64,000 nt of DNA from Duganella aceris (GCF_011090165.1 NZ_JAADJT010000010.1:62001-126000); one strand, 5' to 3'. Shown: positions 28,224 to 37,267, numbered from the stretch's first letter. Program-made: numbers and translations. Notes: generated from the sequence alone by a model not told the origin.

Positions 28224-29675
28224 TTACTTAGATGCTTCTCCAACCTTGACGATACGCAGCGCATTGGTGCCGCCGGCCTGGCCCATCTGGGCGCCCCACG
28301 TCACGACGATCATGTCGCCCTTCTTGACGATGCCGTTCTGCACCAGCAGATCCTCGGCCTGCTTCAGCACCTGCGCGCTATCGCCGGCCTGGGACAGATT
28401 GTAAGACTTGACGTTGCGGTACAGCGCCACCTTGCGCGCGGTGGTGATGCTCGGCGTCAGCGCGTAGATCGGCGTGTCGATGTTATGACGGCTCATCCAC
28501 AGCGCGGTCGAACCGGACTCGGTCAACGCCACGATCGCCTTCACCGCCAGATGGTGCGCGGTGAACAGCGCGCCGTAGGCGATCGACTGGTCGATCCGGG
28601 TGAAGGTCGCATTCAGGAAGTCGGCGTCGAGCTTGTTGTACTCGGACTGCTCGGCTTCCACGCAAATGGCGGCCATCATTTCCACGGTCTCGATCGGGTA
28701 GCGGCCCGAGGCGGTTTCCGCCGAGGTCATCACCGCGTCGGTGCCGTCCAGCACCGCGTTGGCCACGTCCGACACTTCGGCGCGGGTCGGCACGGCGTTG
28801 AAGATCATCGACTCCATCATCTGGGTCGCGGTGATCGCCAGCTTGTTCGACTCGCGCGCCATCTTGATCATACGCTTCTGCAACGCCGGCACCGCCGCGT
28901 TGCCCACTTCCACCGCCAGGTCGCCGCGCGCCACCATGATGCCGTCGGAGGCGTCGAGGATCTCCTGCAGCGCAGGGATCGCTTCGGCGCGCTCGATCTT
29001 GGCGATCATCAGCGGCTTGTGGCCGAACGGCTCGCCGGCGATGTTGGCCAGCTGGCGCGCCATTTCCATGTCGGTCGCGCTTTTCGGGAACGAAATCGCC
29101 AGGTAATCGGCCTGGAAACTCATCGCCGTCTTGATGTCTTCCATGTCCTTGGCGGTCAGCGCCGGCGCGGTCAAGCCGCCGCCCTGGCGATTGATGCCCT
29201 TGTTGTTCGACAGCTCGCCGCCGATTTTCACGGTGGTGTAAATCTCGCTGCCGACGATCTTGTCGACGATCAGCACAATCAGGCCGTCGTTCAGCAACAG
29301 CTTGTCGTCCGGACGCAAATCCTGCGGCAGCGCCTTGTAATCGAGGCCGACGCGTTCCTGGTTGCCCAGTTCGCCGTTTTCGCCCCATTTGGCGTCGAGA
29401 ATGAACTTTTCGCCGTTGACCAGGTCGATCTTACCATTTTCGAACTTGCCGACGCGGATTTTAGGGCCTTGCATGTCCGCCATGATCGCCACTTCGCGGC
29501 CGCACTCGGCGGCGGCTTCGCGCACCAGGTTGGCGCGGTCGATGTGATCCTGCGCCTTGCCGTGCGAGAAATTCAAGCGCACGACGTCGACGCCGGCGCG
29601 AATCATTTTGACCAGGACGTTGAAGTCGGTAGAAGCTGGGCCGATCGTTGCGACAATTTTGGTACCACGAGACAT
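28224..29675 (-). CDS. pyk: Pyruvate kinase
   Basis: Pyk transfers phosphate from phosphoenolpyruvate to ADP, the last step of glycolysis. The 483-residue protein has the N-terminal RGTKIVATIGPAS, VRLNFSHG, ADMQGPKIRVG, the active-site signature IMVARGDLAVEVG and a C-terminal effector domain with TESGSTALWMSR and VTWGAQMGQAGGTNAL. It lies between pgk and fba; the 187-base gap before it contains three hairpins (29763-29850). Confidence 0.97.
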   Translation of the reverse strand: MSRGTKIVATIGPASTDFNVLVKMIRAGVDVVRLNFSHGKAQDHIDRANLVREAAAECGREVAIMADMQGPKIRVGKFENGKIDLVNGEKFILDAKWGENGELGNQERVGLDYKALPQDLRPDDKLLLNDGLIVLIVDKIVGSEIYTTVKIGGELSNNKGINRQGGGLTAPALTAKDMEDIKTAMSFQADYLAISFPKSATDMEMARQLANIAGEPFGHKPLMIAKIERAEAIPALQEILDASDGIMVARGDLAVEVGNAAVPALQKRMIKMARESNKLAITATQMMESMIFNAVPTRAEVSDVANAVLDGTDAVMTSAETASGRYPIETVEMMAAICVEAEQSEYNKLDADFLNATFTRIDQSIAYGALFTAHHLAVKAIVALTESGSTALWMSRHNIDTPIYALTPSITTARKVALYRNVKSYNLSQAGDSAQVLKQAEDLLVQNGIVKKGDMIVVTWGAQMGQAGGTNALRIVKVGEASK

Positions 29676-29762
29676 AGAATTCCTTAGCGTTGGGTCATGC
29701 GAACAGTCCCCGCGAGTAACGGGGACCAGGAAAAGCTGCGCTGTTTGTTGTGGTTAAGACAG

Positions 29763-29850
29763 GAAATTTGTAGCAAAGCTACAAATTTCGTGCCCTTCCC
29801 AGGCATTACCTGGATTCTACTGTTAATTTGCTACAAAGCACGACCGTGCT
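29763..29850. other. Cluster of three inverted repeats between pgk and pyk
   Basis: GAAATTTGTAGC pairs perfectly with GCTACAAATTTC around AAA (29763-29789). CCAGG-N5-CCTGG follows at 29799-29813, and AGCACG-AC-CGTGCT at 29837-29850. The sequence TTGCTACAA, the core of the first repeat, occurs again at 29827-29835. None is followed by a clean T run on the minus strand. They may together terminate pgk, or the AT-rich first repeat may be an operator for pyk. Confidence 0.5.
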
Positions 29851-29862
29851 ATTTACTATGGT

Positions 29863-31077
29863 TTACTTCGCCGCGCGCTGGGTCAGAATTTCGACCGCCG
29901 GCAGGGTCTTGCCTTCCAGGAACTCCAGGAACGCGCCGCCGCCGGTGGAAATGTAGCCGATCTGCTCGGTGATGTTGTACTTGGCGATCGCCGCCAGCGT
30001 ATCGCCGCCGCCGGCGATCGAGAACGCCTTGGACCCGGCGATGGCCAGTGCCAGCGTCTTGGTGCCTTCGCCGAACTGGTCGAATTCGAACACGCCGACC
30101 GGGCCGTTCCAGACGATGGTGCCGGCGGCGCCGATCTGCGCGGCCAGGATGGCGGCGGTTTTCGGACCGATATCCAGGATCATGTCGTCGTCCGCCACGT
30201 CGGCCACGTCCTTGACGGTGGCGACCGCGCTTGGCGAGAATTCCTTGGCGCAGACCACATCGACCGGGATCGGCACCTGCGCGCCGCGCTTGGCCATGAT
30301 GTCGATGATGGCCTTGGCTTCTTCCACCAGTTCGTTCTCGACCAGCGACTTGCCGATGTTCAGGCCGACGGCCTTCATGAAGGTGTTGGCGATGCCGCCG
30401 CCGACGATCAGGTTGTCGACCTTGTCGGCCAGCGCCTTCAGGATCGACAATTTGGAGGAAACTTTCGAACCGGCGACGATCGCCAGCAGCGGACGGGCCG
30501 GGGCGCCCAGCGCCTTGCCCAGCGCGTCCAGCTCGGCGGCCAACAGCGGGCCGGCGGCCGCGACCGGCGCGAACTTGGCGATGCCGTGCGTCGAGGCTTC
30601 CGCGCGGTGCGCGGTGCCGAAGGCGTCATTGACGTAAATGTCGCACAAAGCGGCCATTTTCTGCGCGAGTTCGTCGCTGTTCTTCTTCTCGCCCTTGTTG
30701 ACGCGTACGTTTTCCAGCAACACCACCTGGCCGGCCTGCAGGCCTTCCAGACCGGCGCCGTCGACCCAGTCCTGCTTCAGCTCGACCGGCTGGCCCAGCA
30801 GCTCGGACAGGCGCTTGGCGACCGGCGCCAGGCTGTCTTCCGGCTTGAACTCGCCTTCGGTCGGACGGCCCAGGTGGGACGTGACCATCACCTTCGCGCC
30901 TGCGGCAGCAGCCGCCTTGATGGCGGGAACGGAAGCGCGAATGCGCGTATCTTCGGTGATATTGCCCGCATCATCCTGCGGCACGTTCAAATCGGCGCGA
31001 ATGAATACACGTTTGCCTTGCAGTGCGTTCTGGGCGATGAGGTCTTGCAGACGGATGAAGTTCAAAACAGCGGACAT
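29863..31077 (-). CDS. pgk: Phosphoglycerate kinase
   Basis: Pgk interconverts 1,3-bisphosphoglycerate and 3-phosphoglycerate, forming ATP. The 404-residue protein has RVFIRADLNVPQDD, VMVTSHLGRPTEG, the KVSSKLSILKALADK region and the C-terminal nucleotide loop SIAGGGDTLAAIAKY with STGGGAFLEFLEG. It is the first gene of pgk-pyk-fba on the minus strand. gapA and tkt, often upstream in related genomes, are not next to it here; tkt is at the other end of the window. Confidence 0.97.
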   Translation of the reverse strand: MSAVLNFIRLQDLIAQNALQGKRVFIRADLNVPQDDAGNITEDTRIRASVPAIKAAAAAGAKVMVTSHLGRPTEGEFKPEDSLAPVAKRLSELLGQPVELKQDWVDGAGLEGLQAGQVVLLENVRVNKGEKKNSDELAQKMAALCDIYVNDAFGTAHRAEASTHGIAKFAPVAAAGPLLAAELDALGKALGAPARPLLAIVAGSKVSSKLSILKALADKVDNLIVGGGIANTFMKAVGLNIGKSLVENELVEEAKAIIDIMAKRGAQVPIPVDVVCAKEFSPSAVATVKDVADVADDDMILDIGPKTAAILAAQIGAAGTIVWNGPVGVFEFDQFGEGTKTLALAIAGSKAFSIAGGGDTLAAIAKYNITEQIGYISTGGGAFLEFLEGKTLPAVEILTQRAAK

Positions 31078-31141
31078 GGCTACCCAAAGTCGAGTTGAGG
31101 AAAGAGCGCTATTTTACCGCAAGCCCGGCGTGATTTTTCTG

Positions 31142-31477
31142 TTATTGAACTACATACATCAAGCGTAGCGCAGTAAAGAATGCCATGCCGAATACGATGG
31201 TTTCCAACATATTGCGCCGCAGCAAATAATAGATCGTCGCCACAATTCCGGACACCAGTTTGAGATTGCTCAAATCAAGCACCGCGCGGCCGTCGGCGGC
31301 CAGGATCAGGTCCGGAGCCACGATGGCGGCCAGCGCGCAGGCCGGCGCGTAGCGCAGCATTTCCTGCACCCGCTTCGGAATCGTGATGTGGTGGCCGATC
31401 AGCCAGAACGAGCTGCGGGTGGCGGCGGTGGCCAGCGCCAGCACCCCGATGACAACCCAGACTTCCCAATCAGTCAT
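31142..31477 (-). CDS. azlD: AzlD-family branched-chain amino acid export subunit
   Basis: The 111-residue membrane protein has about four hydrophobic segments and the family features ATAATRSSFWLIG and RYAPACALAAIVAPDLI. AzlD is the small partner of AzlC; the pair exports branched-chain amino acids or analogues. It overlaps the azlC end by eight bases, so the two are translated together. Named by family; the substrate is not proven here. Confidence 0.88.
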   Translation of the reverse strand: MTDWEVWVVIGVLALATAATRSSFWLIGHHITIPKRVQEMLRYAPACALAAIVAPDLILAADGRAVLDLSNLKLVSGIVATIYYLLRRNMLETIVFGMAFFTALRLMYVVQ

Positions 31478-32225
31478 GCTGTTTTCCTTTACTACGCAAT
31501 TTCTCGGTCCCCTCTTCGATCGCCATCGCGGTCAGCATGCCCACCAGCACCGCCAGCAGCAGCCCCAGCTTGTACGGCAAACCGGCCGCCAGCACCGACA
31601 CCGCGCCCGCCACCAGCACGCCGCACAGCGCCGGGCGGCCGATCATCAGCGGGATCATCACGCAGATGATGGCCAGCGTGCCGGCGAAACCCAGGCCCCA
31701 TTCGGGCGGCACGGTGCTGCCGAGGAAGATGCCGGCGATCGAGCCGACCTGCCACGAGCCCCAGTTCGGGTACAGCAAGCCCTTCAAATAGGACAATTTG
31801 CCGACCTGCGGCGCTTCGGACGGGTATTTTTGCAGGAACAGCGCCACCGTCATGTCGCCGGCCACGTAGCCCAACAACAGCCGTTTGCGCCACGGCAGGT
31901 GGGCGAAGTGCGGCGCCAGCAGCGCGGAAAAGATGACGAAACGCAGGTTGACCACCAGCGCGGTGAGGAAAATCACCCAGATCGGCGCGCCGGAGGCGAT
32001 CAACGGCAAGGCCGCCAGCTGGGCCGAGCCGGCGAACACCACCAGCGTCATGCCCAGCGCCTGCGGGATGGTCAAACCGGACTTGATCATCGCGATGCCG
32101 ACCACCAGGCCCCAGGCGCCGATGCCGAACAGCGACGGTATGCCGGTTTTGACGCCTTCGCGCCAGGAGGGTTCATGGTGTTCCGCCACGTAGGGCGACG
32201 AGGTCGTACTGCTCGGTTCGGTCAT
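31470..32225 (-). CDS. azlC: AzlC-family branched-chain amino acid exporter
   Basis: The 251-residue inner-membrane protein has several hydrophobic helices and the AzlC motifs GAWGLVVGIAMIKSGLT, FAGSAQLAALPLI and NLRFVIFSALLAPHF. It works with AzlD, encoded immediately downstream, to export branched-chain amino acids. It is divergent from a small zinc-binding protein gene across about 150 bases that hold promoters for both directions. Confidence 0.9.
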   Translation of the reverse strand: MTEPSSTTSSPYVAEHHEPSWREGVKTGIPSLFGIGAWGLVVGIAMIKSGLTIPQALGMTLVVFAGSAQLAALPLIASGAPIWVIFLTALVVNLRFVIFSALLAPHFAHLPWRKRLLLGYVAGDMTVALFLQKYPSEAPQVGKLSYLKGLLYPNWGSWQVGSIAGIFLGSTVPPEWGLGFAGTLAIICVMIPLMIGRPALCGVLVAGAVSVLAAGLPYKLGLLLAVLVGMLTAMAIEEGTEKLRSKGKQHD

Positions 32226-32374
32226 CGGGAAAGTCGCTGGAATTCGTGTGGCATTCCCGCCACATAGCTGACCGTACCGGGATTGTTGAGGCGCTATTTT
32301 ACCGATGATTTTTGCTCAATGCGCGAATCCGTTAAAATCGTGGTTTTCCTCACGCCTTTCGGAGCACAAACAAC

Positions 32375-32581
32375 ATGACCAACGCCAACACGTCCGCCGC
32401 CGCCAACGCCGTTGAACTCGAGGGCAAGGATTTGCCGGCCCACTGCCCGAACCCGGCGATGCCGCTGTGGTCGTCGCATCCGCGCGTTTTCCTCGAATTC
32501 AACCATGACGGCGTCGCCAAGTGCCCGTACTGCGGCACCGCCTACCGCCTGAAGCCGGGCACCGTGGTCGGCCATCACTGA
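32375..32581 (+). CDS. Small zinc-finger (CHCC type) protein
   Basis: The 68-residue protein has the pattern HCPNP, then SSHPRVFLEF, then CPYCGTAYRL, the C-H-C-C metal site of the zf-CHCC family related to the NDUFS6 accessory subunit of complex I. In betaproteobacteria such proteins are encoded alone and have no defined role. GGAG about 12 bases upstream supports the start. A candidate promoter is TTGCTC (32312) with TAAAAT (32333), spacing 15. The NTF2-like gene follows after 13 bases. Confidence 0.85.
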   Translation: MTNANTSAAANAVELEGKDLPAHCPNPAMPLWSSHPRVFLEFNHDGVAKCPYCGTAYRLKPGTVVGHH

Positions 32582-32594
32582 TCGGTCCACGTTC

Positions 32595-33023
32595 ATGCCG
32601 ACAAAACGAGTCAAGCAGATGAACGGCAGCGCGGTCGAAACCGAAGCGGCATTCTACGACGCGCTCAACCGCGCCGACCTGGATGCGCTGATGGCCTTGT
32701 GGGCCGACGACGACGAGATCGTCTGCGTGCACCCGGGCGGGCAGCGCCTGATCGGCCATGCGGCGATCCGCGCCTCGTGGAGCGGCATCCTGGAGCACGG
32801 CGGCCTGCATATCATGCCGTCGCAGCTGCATGAGACGCATACGTTGATGAGTTCGGTGCACACGGTGGTCGAAGGCACGACGGCCGCCAGCGGCGAGCCG
32901 GCGCACCTGATCGCCACCAACGTCTACAGCAAGACCCCGCGCGGCTGGCGCATCGTGCTGCACCATGTGTCGGTCGCGCCCGGTCCGGTCCCGGTCGATA
33001 CGCGGGCGCAAATCCTGCACTAG
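32595..33023 (+). CDS. NTF2/SnoaL-like protein
   Basis: The 142-residue protein has the cone-shaped NTF2-like pattern: ETEAAFYDALNRADLDALMAL, WADDDEIVCVHPGG, GHAAIRASW and a C-terminal GWRIVLHHVSVAP. Such domains occur in small isomerases, hydrolases and scaffold proteins; conserved Asp/His of the pocket are present but the substrate cannot be told. It follows the zinc-finger gene closely and is followed by a 30-base palindrome. An alternative start is the ATG at 32622. Confidence 0.85.
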   Translation: MPTKRVKQMNGSAVETEAAFYDALNRADLDALMALWADDDEIVCVHPGGQRLIGHAAIRASWSGILEHGGLHIMPSQLHETHTLMSSVHTVVEGTTAASGEPAHLIATNVYSKTPRGWRIVLHHVSVAPGPVPVDTRAQILH

Positions 33024-33048
33024 GCCGTACCCCGCACGGCGGCACACA

Positions 33049-33078
33049 GGGGTCGGACCCCGTACGGGGTCCGACCCC
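33049..33078. repeat. 30-bp perfect palindrome, GGGGTCGGACCCC family
   Basis: The arm GGGGTCGGACCCCGT and its exact reverse complement meet without a spacer. Each arm itself contains the smaller inverted repeat GGGGTC/GACCCC, so the unit folds at two levels. It lies between two genes on the plus strand. It resembles the outer GGGGTC/GACCCC arms of the long palindromes at 10494 and 55664 and may be a further member of the same broad repeat group. Confidence 0.9.
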
Positions 33079-33126
33079 GCCTTACCGGGTGAACGCCCGG
33101 CTCAATCAACCGACGGCGATTTCGAC

Positions 33127-34092
33127 ATGAAGTATTCCGCGCCTTTCTGGCTTCCAGGCGGCCATCTGCAGACGATCTATCCGGCCACCGCGATCGCCCG
33201 GCCGGCGGTGCGGTTCCGCCGCGAGCGCTGGGACGCGCCGGATGGCGATTTCGTCGACGTCGATTTCGTCGACGGCCAGCCGGGCCAGCCGTTCGTGGTG
33301 CTGTTCCACGGCCTGGAAGGCTCGTCCGACAGCCACTACGCGCGCGCCTTGATGGCCGCCATCGCCGCGCGCGGCTGGTCCGGCGCGGTGCCGCACTTCC
33401 GCGGCTGCTCCGGCGAAGCCAACCGCGCGCCGCGCTTCTACCACTCCGGCGACGCCGCCGAGATCGACTGGATCATCCGCCGCCTGCGCGCGCAGCGCAC
33501 AGACCAGGGCAAGTTCTACGCGGCCGGCGTCTCGCTCGGCGGCAACGCGCTGTTGCGCTGGCTGGGCGAATCGCAGCACCAGGCCGACTTCGTCGACGCC
33601 GCCTGTTCGGTCTCCGCGCCGCTCGACCTGGCGCAGGGCGGCGTCTCGCTGTCGCGCGGCGTGAACCTGATCTACACCCGCATGTTCCTGCAAACGCTGA
33701 AGCCCAAGTGCGTGGCCAAGCTCAAGCAGTTCCCCGGCCTGTTCGACCTCGACGCGCTGCACGCCGCGCGCGACCTGTACGCCTTCGACAACGTGGTGAC
33801 CGCCCCGCTGCACGGCTATCGCGACACCAACGATTACTGGGACCGCGCCAGCGCCAAGCACATCCTCAACGACATCACCGTGCCGACGCTGGTGCTGAAC
33901 GCGAAGAACGATCCCTTCCTGCCGGGCCGGCATCTGCCGCAACGTGCGGCGTCGCCGGTGGTATTGGACTATCCTGCGACAGGAGGCCATGTCGGCTTCG
34001 CCGTTGGTGGACCGCCGGGCAAGATCGACTGGCTGCCGCAACGCCTGATTCACTTTATGACCACCAATGCGCGGCTGGAGCAACATGGATGA
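33127..34092 (+). CDS. YheT-type alpha/beta-fold hydrolase
   Basis: The 321-residue protein has the YheT/embryogenesis-associated hydrolase pattern: FWLPGGHLQTIYPA, VVLFHGLEGSSDSHYA, HFRGCSGEANRAPRFYHSG, the nucleophile elbow AAGVSLGGNALLRWLGE and the late ATGGHVGFA with the catalytic His. The acid is in NAKNDPFLP. It is a cytosolic esterase of unknown substrate. The frame extends upstream to 32965 across the palindrome, but the ATG at 33127 matches the family start. It overlaps the next gene by eight bases. Confidence 0.9.
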   Translation: MKYSAPFWLPGGHLQTIYPATAIARPAVRFRRERWDAPDGDFVDVDFVDGQPGQPFVVLFHGLEGSSDSHYARALMAAIAARGWSGAVPHFRGCSGEANRAPRFYHSGDAAEIDWIIRRLRAQRTDQGKFYAAGVSLGGNALLRWLGESQHQADFVDAACSVSAPLDLAQGGVSLSRGVNLIYTRMFLQTLKPKCVAKLKQFPGLFDLDALHAARDLYAFDNVVTAPLHGYRDTNDYWDRASAKHILNDITVPTLVLNAKNDPFLPGRHLPQRAASPVVLDYPATGGHVGFAVGGPPGKIDWLPQRLIHFMTTNARLEQHG

Positions 34093-34693
34093 CATCGTCA
34101 AGCAAGCGCTGGCCAAATGGCCCAACGTCCCCTACTGCTACGGCTGGCTGGGCCTGGACGCGCGCGGCAACTGGCGCATGCGCGACGAGCGCGCGCAGCA
34201 CCTGAACCTGCCCGGCGACAAGCTGAACCACGCGGCGCTGGTCGCCTTCATCGTGCGCAACTACGCGGCCGACGAGCGCGGCTGCTGGTATTTCCAGAAC
34301 GGTCCGCAGCGGGTGTACGTGCAACTGGAGGCGACGCCCTACATCGTCCGCACCGATCCGGCGGCCGGATGGCTGCTGCATACCGGCGCCGCGCTGGGCG
34401 CGATCGACGAGGCGGTGCTGACGGAAACCGGCGCGCTGGTCTTGCGCAGCGGCGACGTGGTGGCGCAACTGGACGACCGCGATTTCGCGCAGGCGCTGCC
34501 GCTGCTGTATATGCATGACGCGCCGGTCGACGACGAGGCGCTGCTGGCATGGCTGGAAGGCGGCGCGCTGCCGCCGGCGGCGCTGACGCTCACCGATCGC
34601 GGCCGGCGGATCGCGGTGGAGCGGGTGACCGCCGATCAGTTAGCGGCGCGCTTCGGCTACGTCAGCGCACCGTCGCCGGCCAAGGCTGAGTAG
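34085..34693 (+). CDS. Conserved betaproteobacterial protein of unknown function
   Basis: The 202-residue protein begins MDDIVKQALAKWPNVPYCYG and has WLGLDARGNWRMRDERAQ and CWYFQNGPQRVYVQLEATP. The pattern is that of a DUF family common in Burkholderiales, always encoded beside a YheT-type hydrolase in my memory, but I do not assign a family number. No signal peptide, membrane segment or catalytic motif is evident. It overlaps the hydrolase end by eight bases (coupled) and the convergent bepA-like gene by 32 bases. Confidence 0.75.
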   Translation: MDDIVKQALAKWPNVPYCYGWLGLDARGNWRMRDERAQHLNLPGDKLNHAALVAFIVRNYAADERGCWYFQNGPQRVYVQLEATPYIVRTDPAAGWLLHTGAALGAIDEAVLTETGALVLRSGDVVAQLDDRDFAQALPLLYMHDAPVDDEALLAWLEGGALPPAALTLTDRGRRIAVERVTADQLAARFGYVSAPSPAKAE

Positions 34694-36404
34694 GGTCGGC
34701 GTTGCGCAGGCGGTCGAACGGATTGCCGCTCTTCTGGTCGAAGGGATTGCTGTTCTTCTTCGCCTCGTCGCCGGAACGCATCTCCGCCTTGAACGCCGGA
34801 CGCGCATCGGCCAGATCCTTCTTGGCCTTGTCGCCCATTTCCTCGCGGCGGCGCGCCTGCAACTCGCGCTCGCGCGCATCGATCACCGCCTGGTCGTAGA
34901 ACGACGCATCGGGCGCCTTGCGCGCATAGTTCAGCTGGTCCAGCGCCGACAGCACGCCACCCTGCAACACATACGACTCGGCCAGCGCGATATGCTGCAA
35001 GGCCAGCTTGCCCTGCTTGGAATACGCCTGCGCCAGCAAATCGTAGGCGTTCGGATCTTCGCGATAGAGCTGAACCTGGTCGCGCAGATACGCCGCCGCC
35101 TCCTCCACCTTGCCGTCGGCGATCAACGCCTCGCCATACTGATGCGCCAGGCCGCGCGACAACGGGAACTTCTGATGCGCCGCCTCGGCCTCCTGCACCG
35201 CCTTGGCCAGCATCGCCTTGTTGTCCGGCTGCGCCAGCTTGATCTCGATCGAGGTCGCGGCAAAGATCGACTCCGCCTTGGTGTGCGGCGCCGCGCCGAA
35301 CACGCCGGTCGGCGGCGGCCGGTTGACGGTGTCGCGCGCCGCGTCGAGCCAGGTCTGGGCGCTGGCGGTGTCGCCCTGCTTCATGGTCAGGAAGGCCATG
35401 CCGTACTGGCCGGCGGCCTTTTGCTGCCAGCTGTCCTGCGTGATCTGGTTCTGGAAGAAGGTCTTCGCCTCGATGTAGCCGGTGGAGGTCTGGTCCTGCA
35501 GCACGCGGGCGCGCGAACGCACCAGATAAAAGTCCAGGCTGTCCTGGCGCTGCTTGTACGGCTGGGCGCGGATGCGGGCCTGGATGTCGGCGATACGCTC
35601 GCTCGGCAACGGGTGGGTCAGCAGCCAGGCCGGCACCAGATCGCTATAGTTGCGGGTGGAAGCCTGCATCTGCTGGAAGAACGCCACCATGCCCGAGGTA
35701 TCGAATCCGGCCTCGCCCATGATCTGGAAACCGATGCGGTCGGCCTCGCGTTCGGCGTCGCGGCCGAAGTTCAGCTGACGCTGGATCGCCAGGCCCTGGC
35801 CGCCCATGAACACGCCGATCGCCGCGTCGCCGCCGGCGCGCGACGCCAGCGCCGCCAGGATCATGGCCGCCAGCGGAATCAGCGCATCCTGTTTCTGCTG
35901 ACCGATGGAACGGGCGATGTGGCGCTGCGCCACGTGGCCGATCTCGTGGCCCAGCACCGAAGCCAGTTCGGACTCGGTCTGCGCCGCCAGCAGCAGCGCC
36001 GAGTGCACCGCGATGAAACCGCCCGGCAGCGCGAACGCGTTCAGCTGCGGATCGCGCACCGCGAAGAAGTAGTAATCGAAATTGGCCTCGCCGCGCGCGC
36101 CGGGACGGGCCGCCACCAGCGCGTTGCCGAAGGTGTTCAGGTATTCGAGGATGGGGCCGTCGTCGAGGAAATCGCGGTCGCGGCGGATGTCGCGCATGAT
36201 TTCCTCGCCGATCTTGCGCTCCATCAGTGGCGACAGGTCCTGGCGTTCGGTGTCGCCGAGGGTCGGCAGGTTGGGGATCTTGGCCGGGCCGAGCGTGTTT
36301 TGGGCCATCGCCACCGGCATGGCGATCAACAGCGCGGCCGCGACCGCGCGCATGCGCAGCGAGCGGCGGGCTGGGCTTTTGACAGGAAAACGGTTTGCAT
36401 TCAC
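34662..36404 (-). CDS. Periplasmic M48 metalloprotease with TPR repeats (BepA/YfgC-like)
   Basis: The 580-residue protein has a signal sequence (about 1-35, ending AMA), an M48 peptidase domain with the zinc motif LGHEIGHVAQRH and the third ligand Glu in DAEREADRIGFQIM, and a C-terminal TPR region (about 330-500). BepA-like proteases act in outer-membrane protein assembly, clearing stalled LptD or Bam substrates. A charged tail follows the TPRs (about 505-580). It is divergent from moaC across 79 bases. Confidence 0.9.
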   Translation of the reverse strand: MNANRFPVKSPARRSLRMRAVAAALLIAMPVAMAQNTLGPAKIPNLPTLGDTERQDLSPLMERKIGEEIMRDIRRDRDFLDDGPILEYLNTFGNALVAARPGARGEANFDYYFFAVRDPQLNAFALPGGFIAVHSALLLAAQTESELASVLGHEIGHVAQRHIARSIGQQKQDALIPLAAMILAALASRAGGDAAIGVFMGGQGLAIQRQLNFGRDAEREADRIGFQIMGEAGFDTSGMVAFFQQMQASTRNYSDLVPAWLLTHPLPSERIADIQARIRAQPYKQRQDSLDFYLVRSRARVLQDQTSTGYIEAKTFFQNQITQDSWQQKAAGQYGMAFLTMKQGDTASAQTWLDAARDTVNRPPPTGVFGAAPHTKAESIFAATSIEIKLAQPDNKAMLAKAVQEAEAAHQKFPLSRGLAHQYGEALIADGKVEEAAAYLRDQVQLYREDPNAYDLLAQAYSKQGKLALQHIALAESYVLQGGVLSALDQLNYARKAPDASFYDQAVIDARERELQARRREEMGDKAKKDLADARPAFKAEMRSGDEAKKNSNPFDQKSGNPFDRLRNADPTQPWPATVR

Positions 36405-36483
36405 GGTGATATGATACCCACAACTCGGGCGCTGTCGCAGAGCGCCCTATTATGTCTTATTTTTCGCCCTCTCTCCCATTACC

Positions 36484-36990
36484 ATGACCACTGAAAAATC
36501 CGCAGCGCCCGCCGACCATCTGACCCACTTCGACGCCGGCGGACAGGCGCACATGGTCGACGTCGGCGCCAAGGCCGAGACGCACCGCATCGCGCTGGCC
36601 AGCGGCAGCATCCGCATGAAGCCGGAGACGCTGGCGATCATCATGAGCGGCACGGCCAAGAAGGGCGACGTGCTGGGCATCGCGCGCATCGCCGCGATCA
36701 TGGCCTCGAAACGCACCAGCGACCTGGTGCCGCTGTGTCACCCGCTGGCGCTGACGCGGGTGACGGTGGATTTCGAGACCGATGTCGGCAACGCCAGCGT
36801 CCACTGCAAGGCCCAGGTCGAAACCTACGGCAAGACCGGCGTCGAAATGGAAGCGCTCACTGCGGTGCAGATCGGCTTGTTGACGGTGTACGACATGTGC
36901 AAAGCCGTCGACCGGGGCATGGTCATGGGCGATATCCGCGTGATGGAAAAGCACGGCGGCAAGTCGGGGGATTGGAGCGCCACGAGCTAA
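36484..36990 (+). CDS. moaC: Cyclic pyranopterin monophosphate synthase
   Basis: MoaC converts 3',8-cyclo-GTP to cyclic pyranopterin monophosphate in molybdenum cofactor synthesis. The 168-residue protein is of normal length with FDAGGQAHMVDVGAKAET, SDLVPLCHPLALTRV, KTGVEMEALTAVQIGLL and DMCKAVDRGMVMGDI; the catalytic Lys and Asp of the last part are present. No other moa gene is in the window. A low-GC toxin-antitoxin pair follows it. Confidence 0.97.
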   Translation: MTTEKSAAPADHLTHFDAGGQAHMVDVGAKAETHRIALASGSIRMKPETLAIIMSGTAKKGDVLGIARIAAIMASKRTSDLVPLCHPLALTRVTVDFETDVGNASVHCKAQVETYGKTGVEMEALTAVQIGLLTVYDMCKAVDRGMVMGDIRVMEKHGGKSGDWSATS

Positions 36991-37069
36991 ACTCATTTGC
37001 GCGAGATCATGCAATCAGGACGAGTCGGTAGTAAACTTGAGAGTCCGACATCGCAACTCGGGGCATATC

Positions 37070-37267
37070 ATGAAACGGGACAAGACGGGCTGGACACAGC
37101 CTCCCAGTAAGGCAATCTCCGCCGATGAAGCGCTGCCTACGGTGACAGCAGAGCAACTGGCACTGCGACATAAGGCCATGCAAGCGGCCTTCGGGATTTT
37201 CAAGGGAAAAAACGTTTTCCCGGATGGTCTTGAATACCAGCTTGAGGTACGCGCCGAATGGGAATAG
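37070..37267 (+). CDS. Putative antitoxin of the PIN toxin module
   Basis: The 65-residue protein MKRDKTGWTQPPSKA... has a polar N-terminus and an acidic C-terminus (EYQLEVRAEWE). It lies directly upstream of a PIN-domain gene and overlaps it by ten bases, the usual arrangement for VapBC-like pairs. No known DNA-binding fold is recognised, so the antitoxin call rests on position and size. A TTG at 37037 is an alternative start. Base composition is clearly lower in GC than the neighbours. Confidence 0.6.
   Translation: MKRDKTGWTQPPSKAISADEALPTVTAEQLALRHKAMQAAFGIFKGKNVFPDGLEYQLEVRAEWE

Noticed and set aside
25932..29687. A plus-strand open frame of about 1,250 codons antisense to purE, purC, fba and pyk
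   Set aside because: It is a shadow of GC-rich codon use on the other strand; the translation is rich in His, Arg, Asp and Val with no family motif, and the minus-strand genes are certain.
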